The position numbers and the translations under genes are program-made. The notes under the pieces were generated by a model, which saw nothing but the letters and a program-made list of their open reading frames with translations, was not told where the DNA came from and made no database searches. 38,626 bases of DNA from an uncultured Spirochaetales bacterium. GTDB lineage: Bacteria; Spirochaetota; Spirochaetia; Sphaerochaetales; Sphaerochaetaceae. The stretch spans positions 1 through 38,626 of the forward strand of contig CASDZV010000053.1 in the NCBI GenBank assembly GCA_949285905.1, written 5' to 3'. Each line of letters opens with the position of its first letter. The first letter of the stretch is position 1. Of the stretch, positions 25,701 through 35,259 are shown one piece after another.

Positions 25701-25726
25701 GAAAATGGGCCTCATCTGAGAGGCCC
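25701..25726 (-). terminator. Intrinsic terminator of secA
   Basis: A seven-base-pair GC-rich stem (GGGCCTC/GAGGCCC) with a six-base loop is followed on the minus strand by ATTTTCTT. It lies 14 bases after the secA stop codon. Confidence 0.75.
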
Positions 25727-25739
25727 GTCTTCCCTTGCG

Positions 25740-28496
25740 TCACTGTGTTCTTCCACAGCAGTGCTTGTATTTCTTGCCGCTACCGCATGGGCAGGGGTCG
25801 TTGCGTCCGACTTTTGGCGTTGTACGTACAATTGTCGTGCTATGTGCCTGAGACGCTGAAGAGACTGCTGTACCTGCATTTCTCTGCACCATCGGAGAAC
25901 CCGGAGTGTGGTGCGTTGCCTGCATCCTAGCCTGTGCAGATGCTGGGCGTGGCTGAATCGTGATCCGTACGGCATTCACTGTTCTCACAACAACTTCTGT
26001 TATTGATGAAATCATCTCGTCGAATGCATCTGAGGCGGTATTCTTGTACTCAACAAGTGGATTCTTCTGAGCATAGCTCATAAGCGATGCCGCATCCCTT
26101 ATATCCTCAAGTGCATCCAGATGATCAATCCATCGTTTGTCGATGTTCCTGAGATAGACATAGCGGATGAATGAGTTGAAGTTCTCTTTTCCTACCTTTG
26201 CTTCCTTGTCTTTCAGACTTGAGGTCATCGAGTCCTTGAGAGCGTTTTTGTCGCTGAGAAGCGCATCATCCGGGCGGAATGCAAATACGCTCTGGAAATT
26301 CTCAGCAGCCTTCTCCTTGTCTCCCGCGGCACTTTCCCAGGCTTCATCGATATACTCACTTGTAAGGTCTTCGATTCTGCTGAGAAGCTCATTGTCAACA
26401 AGAATCTTATCGCGTTCTGTATAGATGAAGTTTCTCTGCTCGTTAAGGACATCATCGTAATCAAGAAGATGTTTTCTGATCTGGAAGTTTCTTTCCTCTA
26501 CACGTTTCTGGGCATTCTCGATGGCATTGTCCAGCATCTTGTGATGTATAGGCTCTCCGTCCTTGAGGCCAAGGCGTCCGATCATCTCCTTTAGTCCTTC
26601 TTTTGCAAAGAGTCTCATCAGCGGATCATCAAGAGAGATGTAGAACTGACTCTTGCCAGGGTCACCCTGACGGCCGGAGCGGCCTCTGAGCTGGTTGTCT
26701 ATGCGCCTTGATTCATGACGCTCGGACCCTATGATGTACAAGCCTCCGAGTGCCTTTACTTCCTCATATGCTTTCCTGTACTCTGGCTGGACAGCTTCCA
26801 TAGCTTTCTTCAGCGTCTCAGGATCTGCGTCTGTTCCAACCTTCTTCATAGCAAGGTGCATTGGAGATCCCCCCAGCTTGATATCAGTGCCGCGTCCTGC
26901 CATGTTAGTAGCAATAGTCACGGCGCCTTTGCTGCCTGCTTCTCCGATGATATAAGCTTCCCTTGCATGGTTTTTAGCGTTCAGGACCTCATGCCGTATC
27001 CCTTCTCTTGTGAGGAGGGAAGAAAGTCTCTCGCTTTTTTCGATTGAGGTCGTGCCGATGAGCACCGGCTGACCAGTTGAATGTATACGCTTGACGTCGC
27101 TGACGATGGCTCTGAACTTCATTGCCTCGTCATAGAACGTGAGATCAGGAAGATCTATACGCTGGACAGGCACGTTAGTCGGTATGACAACAACATCGAG
27201 GTTGTAAATCTGCTTGAATTCAGTCGCCTCTGTGTCAGCTGTACCAGTCATGCCTGAAATCTTGTCATACATTCTGAAGAAATTCTGGAATGTGATTGTC
27301 GCGAATGTCTTGGACTGACCGCGCACCGACACATTCTCTTTTGCTTCAATTGCCTGATGAAGCCCCTCTGAATATCGTCTTCCGGGAAGCACGCGGCCTG
27401 TGAACTCATCGACAATCTGTACCTCTCCGTCTTTCACGAGATAATCGACATCGCGATGGTACATGTACTGAGCCCTGACAGCCTGCGTCACATAGTGTAC
27501 AAGCTCGAAATTCTCATCATCGTAAAGCGATGTGACAGAATTGCCTTCTTCATCCTTTGAGCTTCTGAGTGCGCCTTCTTTCCTGAGAAGTTCTTCTATG
27601 TGTGTCATGCCCTGTTTCGTGAATGTGACTTTCTTCGACTTCTCGTCGAGTTTGAAATCGCCTCGTTCATCGAAGGAAGCATAAGCGGCATGGTCGAGCT
27701 TCTCCATCTCTGTCAGCTCGTAATAGTCCCCTGTCTCCGGGTCCTTCTCGCATTCCTTGAGGTAGGGGACTACAGCTTTCGCTGCCTTGACTTTCGGTGT
27801 GTCATCCTCAGCCTGTCCTGAGATGATGAGCGGTGTTCTTGCCTCATCTATGAGAATGGAGTCGATCTCATCGATAATGCAGTAGTGATGTTTTGGCTGC
27901 ACTTTGTTCTGCATCGACATCTTGGTGTTGTCACGCAGGTAATCGAAGCCGAATTCATTGTTAGTGCCATATGTGACATCTGCGCTGTACGCGCTCTTCT
28001 TCCTCGCTTCATCCTGACCTGCGATGATGCAGCCTGTTGTCATGCCAAGGAAAGAGTAGACTCTGCCCATCCATTCAGCGTCTCTCTGGGCAAGATAGTC
28101 ATTGACAGTGACAATGTGAACACCTTTTCCTTCCAGTGCATTCAGATATGCGGCAGGGACAGCTGTAAGCGTCTTTCCTTCACCTGTCTTCATTTCAAGT
28201 ATCGATCCCTGATGAAGAACTACAGCACCCATTATCTGTACATCATAGTGTCTCTCGCCAAGAACCCTGCCAGCAGCTTCACGTGCAAGCGCAAATGCTT
28301 TCGGAAGCAGTTCATCAAGGCTCTTGCCATTCCTGACCTCTTCTTTCCATTCTGCTGTTATCCTGGGAAAATCTTCATCTTTCAGCGATTCAGCCCAGCC
28401 ATATTCCTTTTTCACGCTCTCCACAATCGGGCGGAGGCGCTTCATGTCCTTGTCGTGTTTTGTCCCTCCGAAGAGAGCTGCAAAGAAATTCGCCAT
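25740..28496 (-). CDS. secA: Preprotein translocase ATPase SecA
   Basis: SecA drives protein export through SecYEG. The 918-residue protein has the N-terminal [21 protein letters not shown], Walker [28 protein letters not shown] (Walker B region), the preprotein cross-linking domain, [15 protein letters not shown] and [20 protein letters not shown] of the second helicase lobe, and a C-terminal zinc-binding SEC-C motif [20 protein letters not shown] proline/glutamine-rich linker precedes the zinc motif. Length is typical. It stands alone with its own terminator and is divergent from the cvpA operon. Confidence 0.98.
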   Translation of the reverse strand: MANFFAALFGGTKHDKDMKRLRPIVESVKKEYGWAESLKDEDFPRITAEWKEEVRNGKSLDELLPKAFALAREAAGRVLGERHYDVQIMGAVVLHQGSILEMKTGEGKTLTAVPAAYLNALEGKGVHIVTVNDYLAQRDAEWMGRVYSFLGMTTGCIIAGQDEARKKSAYSADVTYGTNNEFGFDYLRDNTKMSMQNKVQPKHHYCIIDEIDSILIDEARTPLIISGQAEDDTPKVKAAKAVVPYLKECEKDPETGDYYELTEMEKLDHAAYASFDERGDFKLDEKSKKVTFTKQGMTHIEELLRKEGALRSSKDEEGNSVTSLYDDENFELVHYVTQAVRAQYMYHRDVDYLVKDGEVQIVDEFTGRVLPGRRYSEGLHQAIEAKENVSVRGQSKTFATITFQNFFRMYDKISGMTGTADTEATEFKQIYNLDVVVIPTNVPVQRIDLPDLTFYDEAMKFRAIVSDVKRIHSTGQPVLIGTTSIEKSERLSSLLTREGIRHEVLNAKNHAREAYIIGEAGSKGAVTIATNMAGRGTDIKLGGSPMHLAMKKVGTDADPETLKKAMEAVQPEYRKAYEEVKALGGLYIIGSERHESRRIDNQLRGRSGRQGDPGKSQFYISLDDPLMRLFAKEGLKEMIGRLGLKDGEPIHHKMLDNAIENAQKRVEERNFQIRKHLLDYDDVLNEQRNFIYTERDKILVDNELLSRIEDLTSEYIDEAWESAAGDKEKAAENFQSVFAFRPDDALLSDKNALKDSMTSSLKDKEAKVGKENFNSFIRYVYLRNIDKRWIDHLDALEDIRDAASLMSYAQKNPLVEYKNTASDAFDEMISSITEVVVRTVNAVRITIQPRPASAQARMQATHHTPGSPMVQRNAGTAVSSASQAHSTTIVRTTPKVGRNDPCPCGSGKKYKHCCGRTQ

Positions 28497-28603
28497 GTCC
28501 TGAAGTTAGCACTAAAGATGGAAAAGGAAAACATCAGGGAACAGAAAAACAATTGATCAGATTGAGTATCTGCTTATTATGTATGTATTTGAACAAGTTG
28601 AGA

Positions 28604-28635
28604 TTTTTCATCTTCCTCTTCTTTCAGATGAAAAA
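28604..28635. repeat. Ten-base-pair inverted repeat between secA and cvpA
   Basis: TTTTTCATCT (28604-28613) and AGATGAAAAA (28626-28635) form a perfect ten-base-pair inverted repeat with a 12-base pyrimidine-rich loop. It sits in the 186-base divergent gap, 48 bases before cvpA. It could be an operator or an RNA hairpin in the leader of a transcript. Neither side has a proper U-tract. Confidence 0.5.
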
Positions 28636-28670
28636 CAGCAAGGCTTCTGTAATAAAAACGGAATTGCAGG

Positions 28671-28676
28671 TATTAT
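28671..28676 (+). promoter_or_regulatory. -10-like hexamer just before cvpA
   Basis: TATTAT (28671-28676) ends six bases before ATG 28683, which places the transcript start at the start codon. No Shine-Dalgarno sequence is present, and the -35 region is weak. Confidence 0.4.
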
Positions 28677-28682
28677 ATTCAT

Positions 28683-29189
28683 ATGGACTGGACACTGACT
28701 ATCGGATCACTGACTATCGGCATATTGGATATAGTTGCACTTGTCATAGTGCTTATCGGCGCCATCTCTGGATGTATCTCAGGGTTTGCCAGGCAGGTTG
28801 CCAATCTGGCAGGGTTTGTGATTTCCATCCCTGTTGCACTTCTATTCACACGCCCTATCGCATCTGCGCTTGCGGAGAATACAGGCCTCTCAATACTCTG
28901 GTCTTCTCTGATTGCTTTTGTTGCTATCTGTCTCGTTGTGTTCATTGTTGTCGCGATTTTCGGCTCGATGCTTCGCCGTGTGCTCGAGACTGTTCCGGCC
29001 CTTGATCACGTGCTTGGTTTTGTGTGGGGACTGCTGGCAACAGCAGTATCACTGTCAATCATCATTGCATTGCTGAATTACCAATCCTTTTTTGATATCT
29101 CCTCATTCACAGATACAAGTGTCATCGTACAGGACCTGATAGAGCCGCTTTTTCCGGCTCTTGTGGATGTTGTGAAGGGAGCTGTCTGA
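28683..29189 (+). CDS. cvpA: CvpA family membrane protein
   Basis: The 168-residue protein has four hydrophobic spans and the family pattern at the start: LDIVALVIVLIGAISGCISGFARQVANLAGFVISIPVA matches the CvpA consensus D....i.l....GyrkGf..q....g. It is an inner-membrane protein of uncertain function, linked in some bacteria to envelope homeostasis. It opens a five-gene operon that includes a sensor kinase and NtrC-type regulator, and its stop overlaps the next start (TGATG). From memory, cvpA also lies near the hk2-rrp2 genes in Borrelia. Confidence 0.85.
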   Translation: MDWTLTIGSLTIGILDIVALVIVLIGAISGCISGFARQVANLAGFVISIPVALLFTRPIASALAENTGLSILWSSLIAFVAICLVVFIVVAIFGSMLRRVLETVPALDHVLGFVWGLLATAVSLSIIIALLNYQSFFDISSFTDTSVIVQDLIEPLFPALVDVVKGAV

Positions 29190-30361
29190 TGTTTGAGACG
29201 CTTTCCAGGACGCAGAAGGGAGTCAGCGATGAGCTGGAGAATGCTATAGAAAATGGGATGCTTCCACAGTCCTTGCTCTTTTCCGGTCCCAAAGGGTCTT
29301 CCCGTCTGACAGCCGCGCTCGATCTCTCATTCTATCTTACAGAGAGCAGGGAACGCAGCTTCCTCCGCTCCGGACGCGTTGTCTATCTCATGTCGCGTTC
29401 GATGAAGATGGAGACTGAAGCTGCCATTGCTCTTTTCGAGAAGCAGCAGAATGACCGTACGAGGCTCTTTTTGATCCAGACAGTGCGAAAGACTCTCCTC
29501 TGCTATCATTCTTCTGTCTCTCCGCTTTATGAGAACAAGAAGAGCAGTGTGAAGCTCCGCGATGATGAGGGCAGAGGTGGAACGCTTTTCTCGAATGCTG
29601 CAGCCATCGACGCTCTTGTCATGCGCCTTGAAGACGGGGAGAGAGAGGAGTGGAGTGAAATCATAGAATCGCTCAAGGCAAGGCTTTCTGATGATTTTTA
29701 TACCCTAGGCAAGAAGACGAAAGGTGCGACGATTGATGAGATAAGAGCTGTTCAGGGCTGGCTTGAGGATGGAATTGATGAGAAGTGTGTGATTATCGAA
29801 CGTCCTGAAGACTTCACAGAAGGCGCGAAGAACAGCATGCTCAAGATGCTTGAGGAACCACCTGCACATTCGCATATCATTCTCATTTCAGAGCATCCGT
29901 CCCGTATTCTGGAGACAATTCTTTCGCGCGTGCGCCATTTCCGTTTTCCACAGCTTCCAGCGTGTGCTGTCTCTTCCGTCATCGGCGATATATTCACAAT
30001 TTATGGAGAGTACGCTTCCTTTGATGATTTCTTCTTCGCAAATGGCACTGATGAAGAGGAAAGGAAAACGATGGACAAGGCCGCAATGCTTTATTCGGAA
30101 GCTCTCATCTCTGGGAAAATGCTCACACTTGACGAGGAGAACAGCCTCTTCAGCGCACTTGAGAAAATTGCAGGCTATGATTATTTCCGATCCACAGTTG
30201 TGAGCATGGTGGAGAAAGCCCTCCTTGAGAGCGGAAATCCATCATCTGTCAGAAAAGCCTGGACAGCGCTTTCCAGGGCGATGGAAAGAAGCGATGTTTA
30301 TAATATGAGTATCAGATTCGCGCTTGATACAGCACTCAGGGAGGCAAGTAGTGGCAAATAA
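29189..30361 (+). CDS. DNA polymerase III delta'-like clamp-loader subunit
   Basis: The 390-residue protein resembles the delta'/HolB and DnaX N-terminal AAA+ fold. It opens with an LSRTQKGVSDELENAIENGMLPQSLLFSGPKGSSR segment matching the family's QLR.AI..gRLpHAlLF.GP.G.GK, and contains IDEIRAVQGWLEDG, VIIERPEDFTEGAKNSMLKMLEEPPAHSHIILISEHPSRILETILSRV. The Walker A lysine is missing (GPKGSSR), as expected for the ATP-inert delta' subunit. A long insertion (about 85-190) between the P-loop and the DEIR segment is unusual. It overlaps the kinase gene by 11 bases. Confidence 0.75.
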   Translation: MFETLSRTQKGVSDELENAIENGMLPQSLLFSGPKGSSRLTAALDLSFYLTESRERSFLRSGRVVYLMSRSMKMETEAAIALFEKQQNDRTRLFLIQTVRKTLLCYHSSVSPLYENKKSSVKLRDDEGRGGTLFSNAAAIDALVMRLEDGEREEWSEIIESLKARLSDDFYTLGKKTKGATIDEIRAVQGWLEDGIDEKCVIIERPEDFTEGAKNSMLKMLEEPPAHSHIILISEHPSRILETILSRVRHFRFPQLPACAVSSVIGDIFTIYGEYASFDDFFFANGTDEEERKTMDKAAMLYSEALISGKMLTLDEENSLFSALEKIAGYDYFRSTVVSMVEKALLESGNPSSVRKAWTALSRAMERSDVYNMSIRFALDTALREASSGK

Positions 30362-31544
30362 ACTGCTTAGCAAAGTCATAGATGATCTCTGTTCACTTCC
30401 AGAGGGAGAACTGAGGAAGCTCGTAGAGACCCAGATGAACGATGCAGATATCATGGAGGCTCTTATCGGATCCCTTCCGGAAGGCCACATTGTCTTCTCT
30501 CCAGACCAGCGTATCGCGTTCATCAATAATTCTGCTTACCATCTTCTGCCATCGGACAGGAGAAGGAAGCTCAAACCAGGGCTCAGCGCTGAGGAGATGA
30601 TGATTGACAAGGATGTCAGATCCTTCATACTCGCTGTCTTCTCGGGGAGGGAAAAGCCTGATCCGAAGGATTTTGCCTTCACAAAAGGTGATGAGATCAG
30701 GACAGAGCGCGTCTCATTCTCCTTTTTCTCCATACCATCAGGCCGTTACACCGATGTTGTCATCCGCGATATCACAGATGAGATTATGAAGGAGACAAGG
30801 CTGAGGCGTACAGAGTCCCTCGCTTCGATGACGACAATGGCTGCAGGCATAGCCCACGAGATCAAGAATCCTCTTGCAGCGATGAAGATTCATCTTCAGC
30901 TGATGAGAAAGGCTCTTAAGACAAAGGGCTCTATCAATGAGGAGGGTGCAGAGAGATATCTCTCTGTGCTTGATGAGGAGATTGATCACCTCAATAAAAT
31001 CGCCGTTGATTTCCTTTTCGCTGTACGCCCGATGAATATTGAACTGAGACTCGGGTCGCTGGAAGATGTCATAAACGATCTCATCACATTCCTTACCCCA
31101 GAAGCTGACGAGAAGCATATTGAGGTTGTTTCCGAAATCGAGAAATTCCTGCCAAGGGTTGAGATTGATCCTCGCTATCTCAGGCAGAGTCTGCTGAATA
31201 TCGTAGAGAATGCCTTTGCGGCCATGCCGGGCGGTGGCAGACTTGCTGTATCCGTGAAACTTGATGGAAACTGGGAGACTGTGAGAATCGAGGATACGGG
31301 AACCGGTATCGACTCAGAGCATCTGGGGAAGATCTTCGAGCCGTACTTTACGACAAAGGCATCGGGAACGGGTCTTGGGCTTACAGTTGTCTATAAAGTC
31401 ATCAAGGAGCATCGTGGCGATATCTTTGTCTCATCTGAGCCGGGAAAAGGTACTGTATTTACAATAAAGCTTCCTGTTCCGTCGACAGAGAGGAAGGCAC
31501 TGGGGGATAAGGAGGATACAGATGGCATCATTGCTGATAGCTGA
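30351..31544 (+). CDS. NtrB-type sensor histidine kinase (PAS domain, soluble)
   Basis: From GTG 30351 the product has 397 residues: a PAS-like domain (IVFSPDQRIAFINNSAYHLL onward, about 45-145), a HisKA domain with AAGIAHEIKNPLAAMK (phospho-acceptor His169), and a HATPase domain with NIVENAFAAMPGGG (N box), EDTGTGID, FEPYFTTKASGTGLGL and PGKGTVF. No membrane span is seen, so it senses a cytoplasmic signal. A GGGAGG site (30339-30344) six bases upstream selects the GTG; the frame stays open to a TTG at 30324. It is cotranscribed with and overlaps the regulator gene by 23 bases. It is a candidate for the Hk2-like kinase of the sigma-54 circuit at 35925. Confidence 0.88.
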   Translation: MANKLLSKVIDDLCSLPEGELRKLVETQMNDADIMEALIGSLPEGHIVFSPDQRIAFINNSAYHLLPSDRRRKLKPGLSAEEMMIDKDVRSFILAVFSGREKPDPKDFAFTKGDEIRTERVSFSFFSIPSGRYTDVVIRDITDEIMKETRLRRTESLASMTTMAAGIAHEIKNPLAAMKIHLQLMRKALKTKGSINEEGAERYLSVLDEEIDHLNKIAVDFLFAVRPMNIELRLGSLEDVINDLITFLTPEADEKHIEVVSEIEKFLPRVEIDPRYLRQSLLNIVENAFAAMPGGGRLAVSVKLDGNWETVRIEDTGTGIDSEHLGKIFEPYFTTKASGTGLGLTVVYKVIKEHRGDIFVSSEPGKGTVFTIKLPVPSTERKALGDKEDTDGIIADS

Positions 31545-32883
31545 TGATGAGAAGAATATTCTTTCAGGTTTGAAGCTCGCGTTTGAGGATGAGGGATATA
31601 CAGTTATCACTGCATCTGACGGCAACGAAGCCTGGAGCAAACTCCAGAAGAACATTGTCGACCTTGTCATCACAGACCTCAGAATGCCGGGGATGGATGG
31701 TTATGAGCTTCTCAGGCGCATCTCTTCTTCCTATCCTGCGCTTCCTGTCATCGTACTTACCGGTCATGGAACAATCGAGACTGCTGTCGAGACAATGCAA
31801 AGCGGTGCTGTCGATTTCTTCACAAAGCCTGTTGATATCGACAAGCTCTCGCTCGTAGTAAAAAAGAGCATTACCGCTTCCGAGCTGAAGGAACAGAACC
31901 AGAGACTTTCAGAAGAGCTGAGAAAACTCAGGAAGGAGAAGGGGTATTCCCGTATAATCGGGCGTTCACAGAGTGTTGTTGATATGCTGCGCCTGATTGA
32001 GCAGGTTGCAGATACAAGAGCAACTGTGCTTGTCACAGGAGAGTCCGGAACGGGAAAGGAACTGGTGGCCGATGCCCTTGTCGCTCTTTCGTCACGCTCT
32101 GATAAGCCATTTGTCAAAGTACATGCAGCTTCCCTTTCCTCATCGCTTCTGGAAGATGAGCTCTTTGGCCATGAGAAGGGTGCATTCACCGGAGCTGTCT
32201 CTGCGAAGAAAGGACGTTTTGAGCTTGCTGACGGAGGTACGATATTCCTCGATGAGATCGGGGAGATAGACAGTGCCACACAGGTGAAACTTCTGAGAGT
32301 CCTGCAGGAGAGGGAGTTCGAGAGGGTCGGTGGCGAGAAGACAATAACAGTAGATGTAAGAGTCATCTGCGCAACAAACCGCGATCTCTACGAAGAAGTG
32401 AAGAAAGGGAATTTCAGGGAGGATCTCTATTACCGCCTGAATGTCGTCCATATTGAAGTGCCGCCACTGAGGGACAGAAAAGAGGATATCGAGCTTCTTG
32501 CGGCATCATTTCTGGAAACATTCAATTCCGAGGACAAGCGCAAGATAGAAGGATTCACACCAGCAGCACGCAAAGCGCTTCTTTCGTACTCATGGCCCGG
32601 GAATATCAGGGAACTGAAGAATGCAATAGAGTCCGCTGTTGTTCTTTCCCGTGGCAATATGATTGATAAAGATGACCTGCCTCAGCATATACGTGATTCA
32701 GCAGCTGGCTCAAAGGTGGTTTTCGATCTTCCTGTGACGATGGCGGAAGCTGAGAAGAGGCTTATTCTTGAGACAATCTCATATGCAAAGGGCAATAAGA
32801 CAAAAGCCGCGGATCTGCTTGGCATAGGACGGAAGACTATAACCCGGCGCATGCAGGAACTGAAGATTGAGGAAGGGGAGTGA
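31522..32883 (+). CDS. NtrC-family sigma-54-dependent response regulator
   Basis: The 453-residue protein has a receiver domain with phospho-acceptor Asp52 (DLVITDLRMPG) and Lys102, an AAA+ domain with Walker A GESGTGKE (173-180), the sigma-54-contacting GAFTGA loop (220-225) and FLDEIGEI, and a C-terminal Fis-type helix-turn-helix (NKTKAADLLGIGRKTITRRMQEL). All features needed to remodel sigma-54 RNA polymerase appear intact. GGAGG precedes ATG 31522. A sigma-54 promoter with paired palindromes lies in this window at 35791-35940 before an alternative sigma gene, which is an obvious target. It resembles Borrelia Rrp2 in architecture. Confidence 0.93.
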   Translation: MASLLIADDEKNILSGLKLAFEDEGYTVITASDGNEAWSKLQKNIVDLVITDLRMPGMDGYELLRRISSSYPALPVIVLTGHGTIETAVETMQSGAVDFFTKPVDIDKLSLVVKKSITASELKEQNQRLSEELRKLRKEKGYSRIIGRSQSVVDMLRLIEQVADTRATVLVTGESGTGKELVADALVALSSRSDKPFVKVHAASLSSSLLEDELFGHEKGAFTGAVSAKKGRFELADGGTIFLDEIGEIDSATQVKLLRVLQEREFERVGGEKTITVDVRVICATNRDLYEEVKKGNFREDLYYRLNVVHIEVPPLRDRKEDIELLAASFLETFNSEDKRKIEGFTPAARKALLSYSWPGNIRELKNAIESAVVLSRGNMIDKDDLPQHIRDSAAGSKVVFDLPVTMAEAEKRLILETISYAKGNKTKAADLLGIGRKTITRRMQELKIEEGE

Positions 32884-34949
32884 TGGATATTTCCCATATC
32901 TTCTCACCTGGCGGAGAGCTGGATAGCGCTCTTCCTTCCTTTTCATACAGGGAAGGCCAGCTTGAGATGGCAGAGCTTGTATCTGAAGCACTTAAGGAAA
33001 AAGAACATGCAATCATTGAAGCGGGGACAGGAACAGGCAAGAGCTTTGCATATCTTGTCCCATTGCTCCTCTCGTTGTCTCAGAACCGCTCCCTGCGCTT
33101 TGTCGTCGCAACAAGCACCATAACGCTTCAGAAACAGCTATACGACAAGGATATCCCGCTACTTGAAAAAGCTCTGGATCTTGATGTGCCTGTTTCCATA
33201 ATCTATGGCCGTGGTAATTATCTATGTCTGCGCCGTTTCAATGATTCCAGAAATGAGAAAAGCCTCAGCGGTTCAAAAAGGAGCACGGAAGAACTCAGGT
33301 TCGAAGAATGGGTGACTGAAACTGAAAGCGGAGCTATGCAGGATGTTCCCGAGAGTATACCTCTTTCATTTTTCTATCCATATTCCTCTGATGAGAAGGA
33401 TTGCCTTGGCTATAAATGCCCATTTGCAGGGGATTGCTTTTATTACAGCGCGAGACGCAATGCCCAGAAAGCGAATCTGATAGTGACGAATCATCATCTC
33501 CTGCTTCTGGATGTTAAGAACCGATATGAAAGTGAGCTCGGTTATGAAGACGATGCAGTGCTTCCGGGATACTCTGTCGTTGTCATGGATGAGGCGCATC
33601 ACACAGAAGACGAAGCTACGGATGTTCTGTCACGTGTCTTTTCATCAGCTGCAGTCTCTCGTCTTCTCGATTACCTGACACGCAAAGAGAAGCGTTTCGG
33701 ATCATCTTCCATCCTCGATTTCCTCTCCACAGAGGAGAAGGAAAGGGGAAGCGGGGTCAGACTCAAGAATGATATAGCGCACCTGAGGACAATGCTTGAC
33801 CAGTTTGATTCTATTCTCTCATCAATTCTTTTTACATTGGAGAGAAAGGAGATTCTCTTCACTCCCGAGTTCTACTCCAGATATGGGCATTCCATCAGTG
33901 GAGGTGAAAGTGTTGCTGAAGAAATGGCGAGAATCGGCAATGCTCTTGCAGGTGGTTATAATGAATCACCTGCAGAGAGCAATGAGGTATTTGTCAGTCT
34001 CATCAGGCGCTATGGCAGAACGCTCTCTCTTCTTTCTGACACACTACGCGACTGGCTGCGTTTCTCCAGATGGGATGATGAGATACCATATGCAGTCACA
34101 GGCGCTGATGGCAAAGCAGAGATACATCTTGCTCCGATGAATACAGGCACAATACTTTCCAGGGCGCTTGTCTCTCATCTCGATTCCATGATCTATTCCT
34201 CTGCAACGCTTTCTGTAAATGGGAGCTTTGAGTACTTTGAGAAGCGTTCAGGTCTCTGGGAGGAGAAGGAGAGAGTGCGCAGTGGAATCTTTCCATCTCC
34301 TTTTGAGTACAGGAAGAACCTTCTGATGCTTCTTCCACAGGATGGAGCGGTGTTTTCAAACGAGAATACCATGGAGTATATGAGATACACAGCCAGAGCA
34401 GTTGGGGATGCTATCTCAGCTTCTGGAGGCGGTGCGCTCGTTCTTTTCACATCAAGAAAGATGATGAAGGAGGTCTATACGCTTCTCAGCAATGAGCTTG
34501 ATGGTCTGATGATCCAGGATGACAGGACCCCGCGCGGAAGGCTTCTGGAGTTATTCCGCAAAAAGAAGGACAGCTCGCTCTTTGCAGTCTCCTCATTCTG
34601 GGAAGGTGTCGATGCTCCGGGTGACACGCTCCGGCTGGTCATCATAGTGAAGCTGCCATTCACAGTTCCCACATCACCTGTTGTTATGGCACGCTCACAG
34701 CTTCTTGAACGCAGAGGTCTCTCTCCATTCATGGAAATGGTTGTTCCTGAAGCGACGCTTAGATTGAAGCAGGGTATAGGACGTCTGATACGCACAGAGA
34801 CAGACAGGGGCGTAGTGCTCATCCTCGATGGCCGCATTCTACGTAAAGGCTATGGGCGGATCATGCTTTCATCCATCCCTGATTGCTACATCCCCGAAGA
34901 TGCGATGATCGGGAATCTTGGTGATAAGATAGAGCGTTTCCTATATTAA
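32883..34949 (+). CDS. DinG-like ATP-dependent DNA helicase (XPD family)
   Basis: The 688-residue superfamily 2 helicase has Walker A EAGTGTGKSFAYLVP, four cysteines that can hold a 4Fe-4S cluster (one in NYLCLRR, three in DCLGYKCPFAGDC), the DEAH box VVMDEAHHTEDEA, and C-terminal motifs SSFWEGVDAPGDTLRLVIIVKLPF and QGIGRLIRTETDRG. No exonuclease domain is present, so it is the short DinG/YoaA type that unwinds damaged or structured DNA. ATG 32883 overlaps the regulator's stop (TGATG); a GTG at 32880 is the in-frame alternative. It ends the cvpA operon. Confidence 0.88.
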   Translation: MDISHIFSPGGELDSALPSFSYREGQLEMAELVSEALKEKEHAIIEAGTGTGKSFAYLVPLLLSLSQNRSLRFVVATSTITLQKQLYDKDIPLLEKALDLDVPVSIIYGRGNYLCLRRFNDSRNEKSLSGSKRSTEELRFEEWVTETESGAMQDVPESIPLSFFYPYSSDEKDCLGYKCPFAGDCFYYSARRNAQKANLIVTNHHLLLLDVKNRYESELGYEDDAVLPGYSVVVMDEAHHTEDEATDVLSRVFSSAAVSRLLDYLTRKEKRFGSSSILDFLSTEEKERGSGVRLKNDIAHLRTMLDQFDSILSSILFTLERKEILFTPEFYSRYGHSISGGESVAEEMARIGNALAGGYNESPAESNEVFVSLIRRYGRTLSLLSDTLRDWLRFSRWDDEIPYAVTGADGKAEIHLAPMNTGTILSRALVSHLDSMIYSSATLSVNGSFEYFEKRSGLWEEKERVRSGIFPSPFEYRKNLLMLLPQDGAVFSNENTMEYMRYTARAVGDAISASGGGALVLFTSRKMMKEVYTLLSNELDGLMIQDDRTPRGRLLELFRKKKDSSLFAVSSFWEGVDAPGDTLRLVIIVKLPFTVPTSPVVMARSQLLERRGLSPFMEMVVPEATLRLKQGIGRLIRTETDRGVVLILDGRILRKGYGRIMLSSIPDCYIPEDAMIGNLGDKIERFLY

Positions 34950-34951
34950 TG

Positions 34952-34976
34952 AAAAAGGCCATCCCGCGAGATGGCC
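34952..34976 (-). terminator. Intrinsic terminator of groES
   Basis: A seven-base-pair stem (GGCCATC/GATGGCC) with a six-base loop is followed on the minus strand by TTTTTC. It lies 19 bases after the groES stop, in the short gap to the convergent dinG-like gene, and may also slow read-through from that side. Confidence 0.88.
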
Positions 34977-34995
34977 CCATGAGCATCTGTATTGT

Positions 34996-35259
34996 TTACT
35001 CGATTACTGCCAGTATGTCAGCATAGTTGAGGATGAGATAGTCCTCTCCATTGTCCTTGATGGCTGTGCCCGCATACTTGTCATGGAGAATCTTCTGACC
35101 ATCTTTTACTTTGATGCTCTCATCATCACCTACAGCGACGACAGTAGCGATCTGTGTCTTCTCCTGAGCTGTCTGCGGAATGAAAATACCGGAAGCTGTC
35201 TTCTCCTCAACTTCTTCTGCCTTTACAAGAACTCTGTCACCAAGTGGAATAATCTTCAT
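34996..35259 (-). CDS. groES: Co-chaperonin GroES
   Basis: GroES caps the GroEL folding chamber. From ATG 35259 the product has 87 residues, with MKIIPLGDRVLVK, the mobile-loop segment EEKTASGIFIPQTAQEK and the C-terminal GEDYLILNYADILAVIE, all typical. An upstream in-frame start at 35295 would add an unrelated 12-residue tail and lacks a ribosome-binding site; GAGGTGA lies six bases before 35259. groEL is not adjacent, and no CIRCE element is visible upstream. Its neighbour is the alternative sigma gene. Confidence 0.96.
   Translation of the reverse strand: MKIIPLGDRVLVKAEEVEEKTASGIFIPQTAQEKTQIATVVAVGDDESIKVKDGQKILHDKYAGTAIKDNGEDYLILNYADILAVIE

Noticed and set aside
27885..28556. Plus-strand open frame of 223 codons opposite the secA 5' end
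   Set aside because: secA is certain on the other strand, and the translated sequence has unusual Cys/His/Phe content with no recognisable domain.
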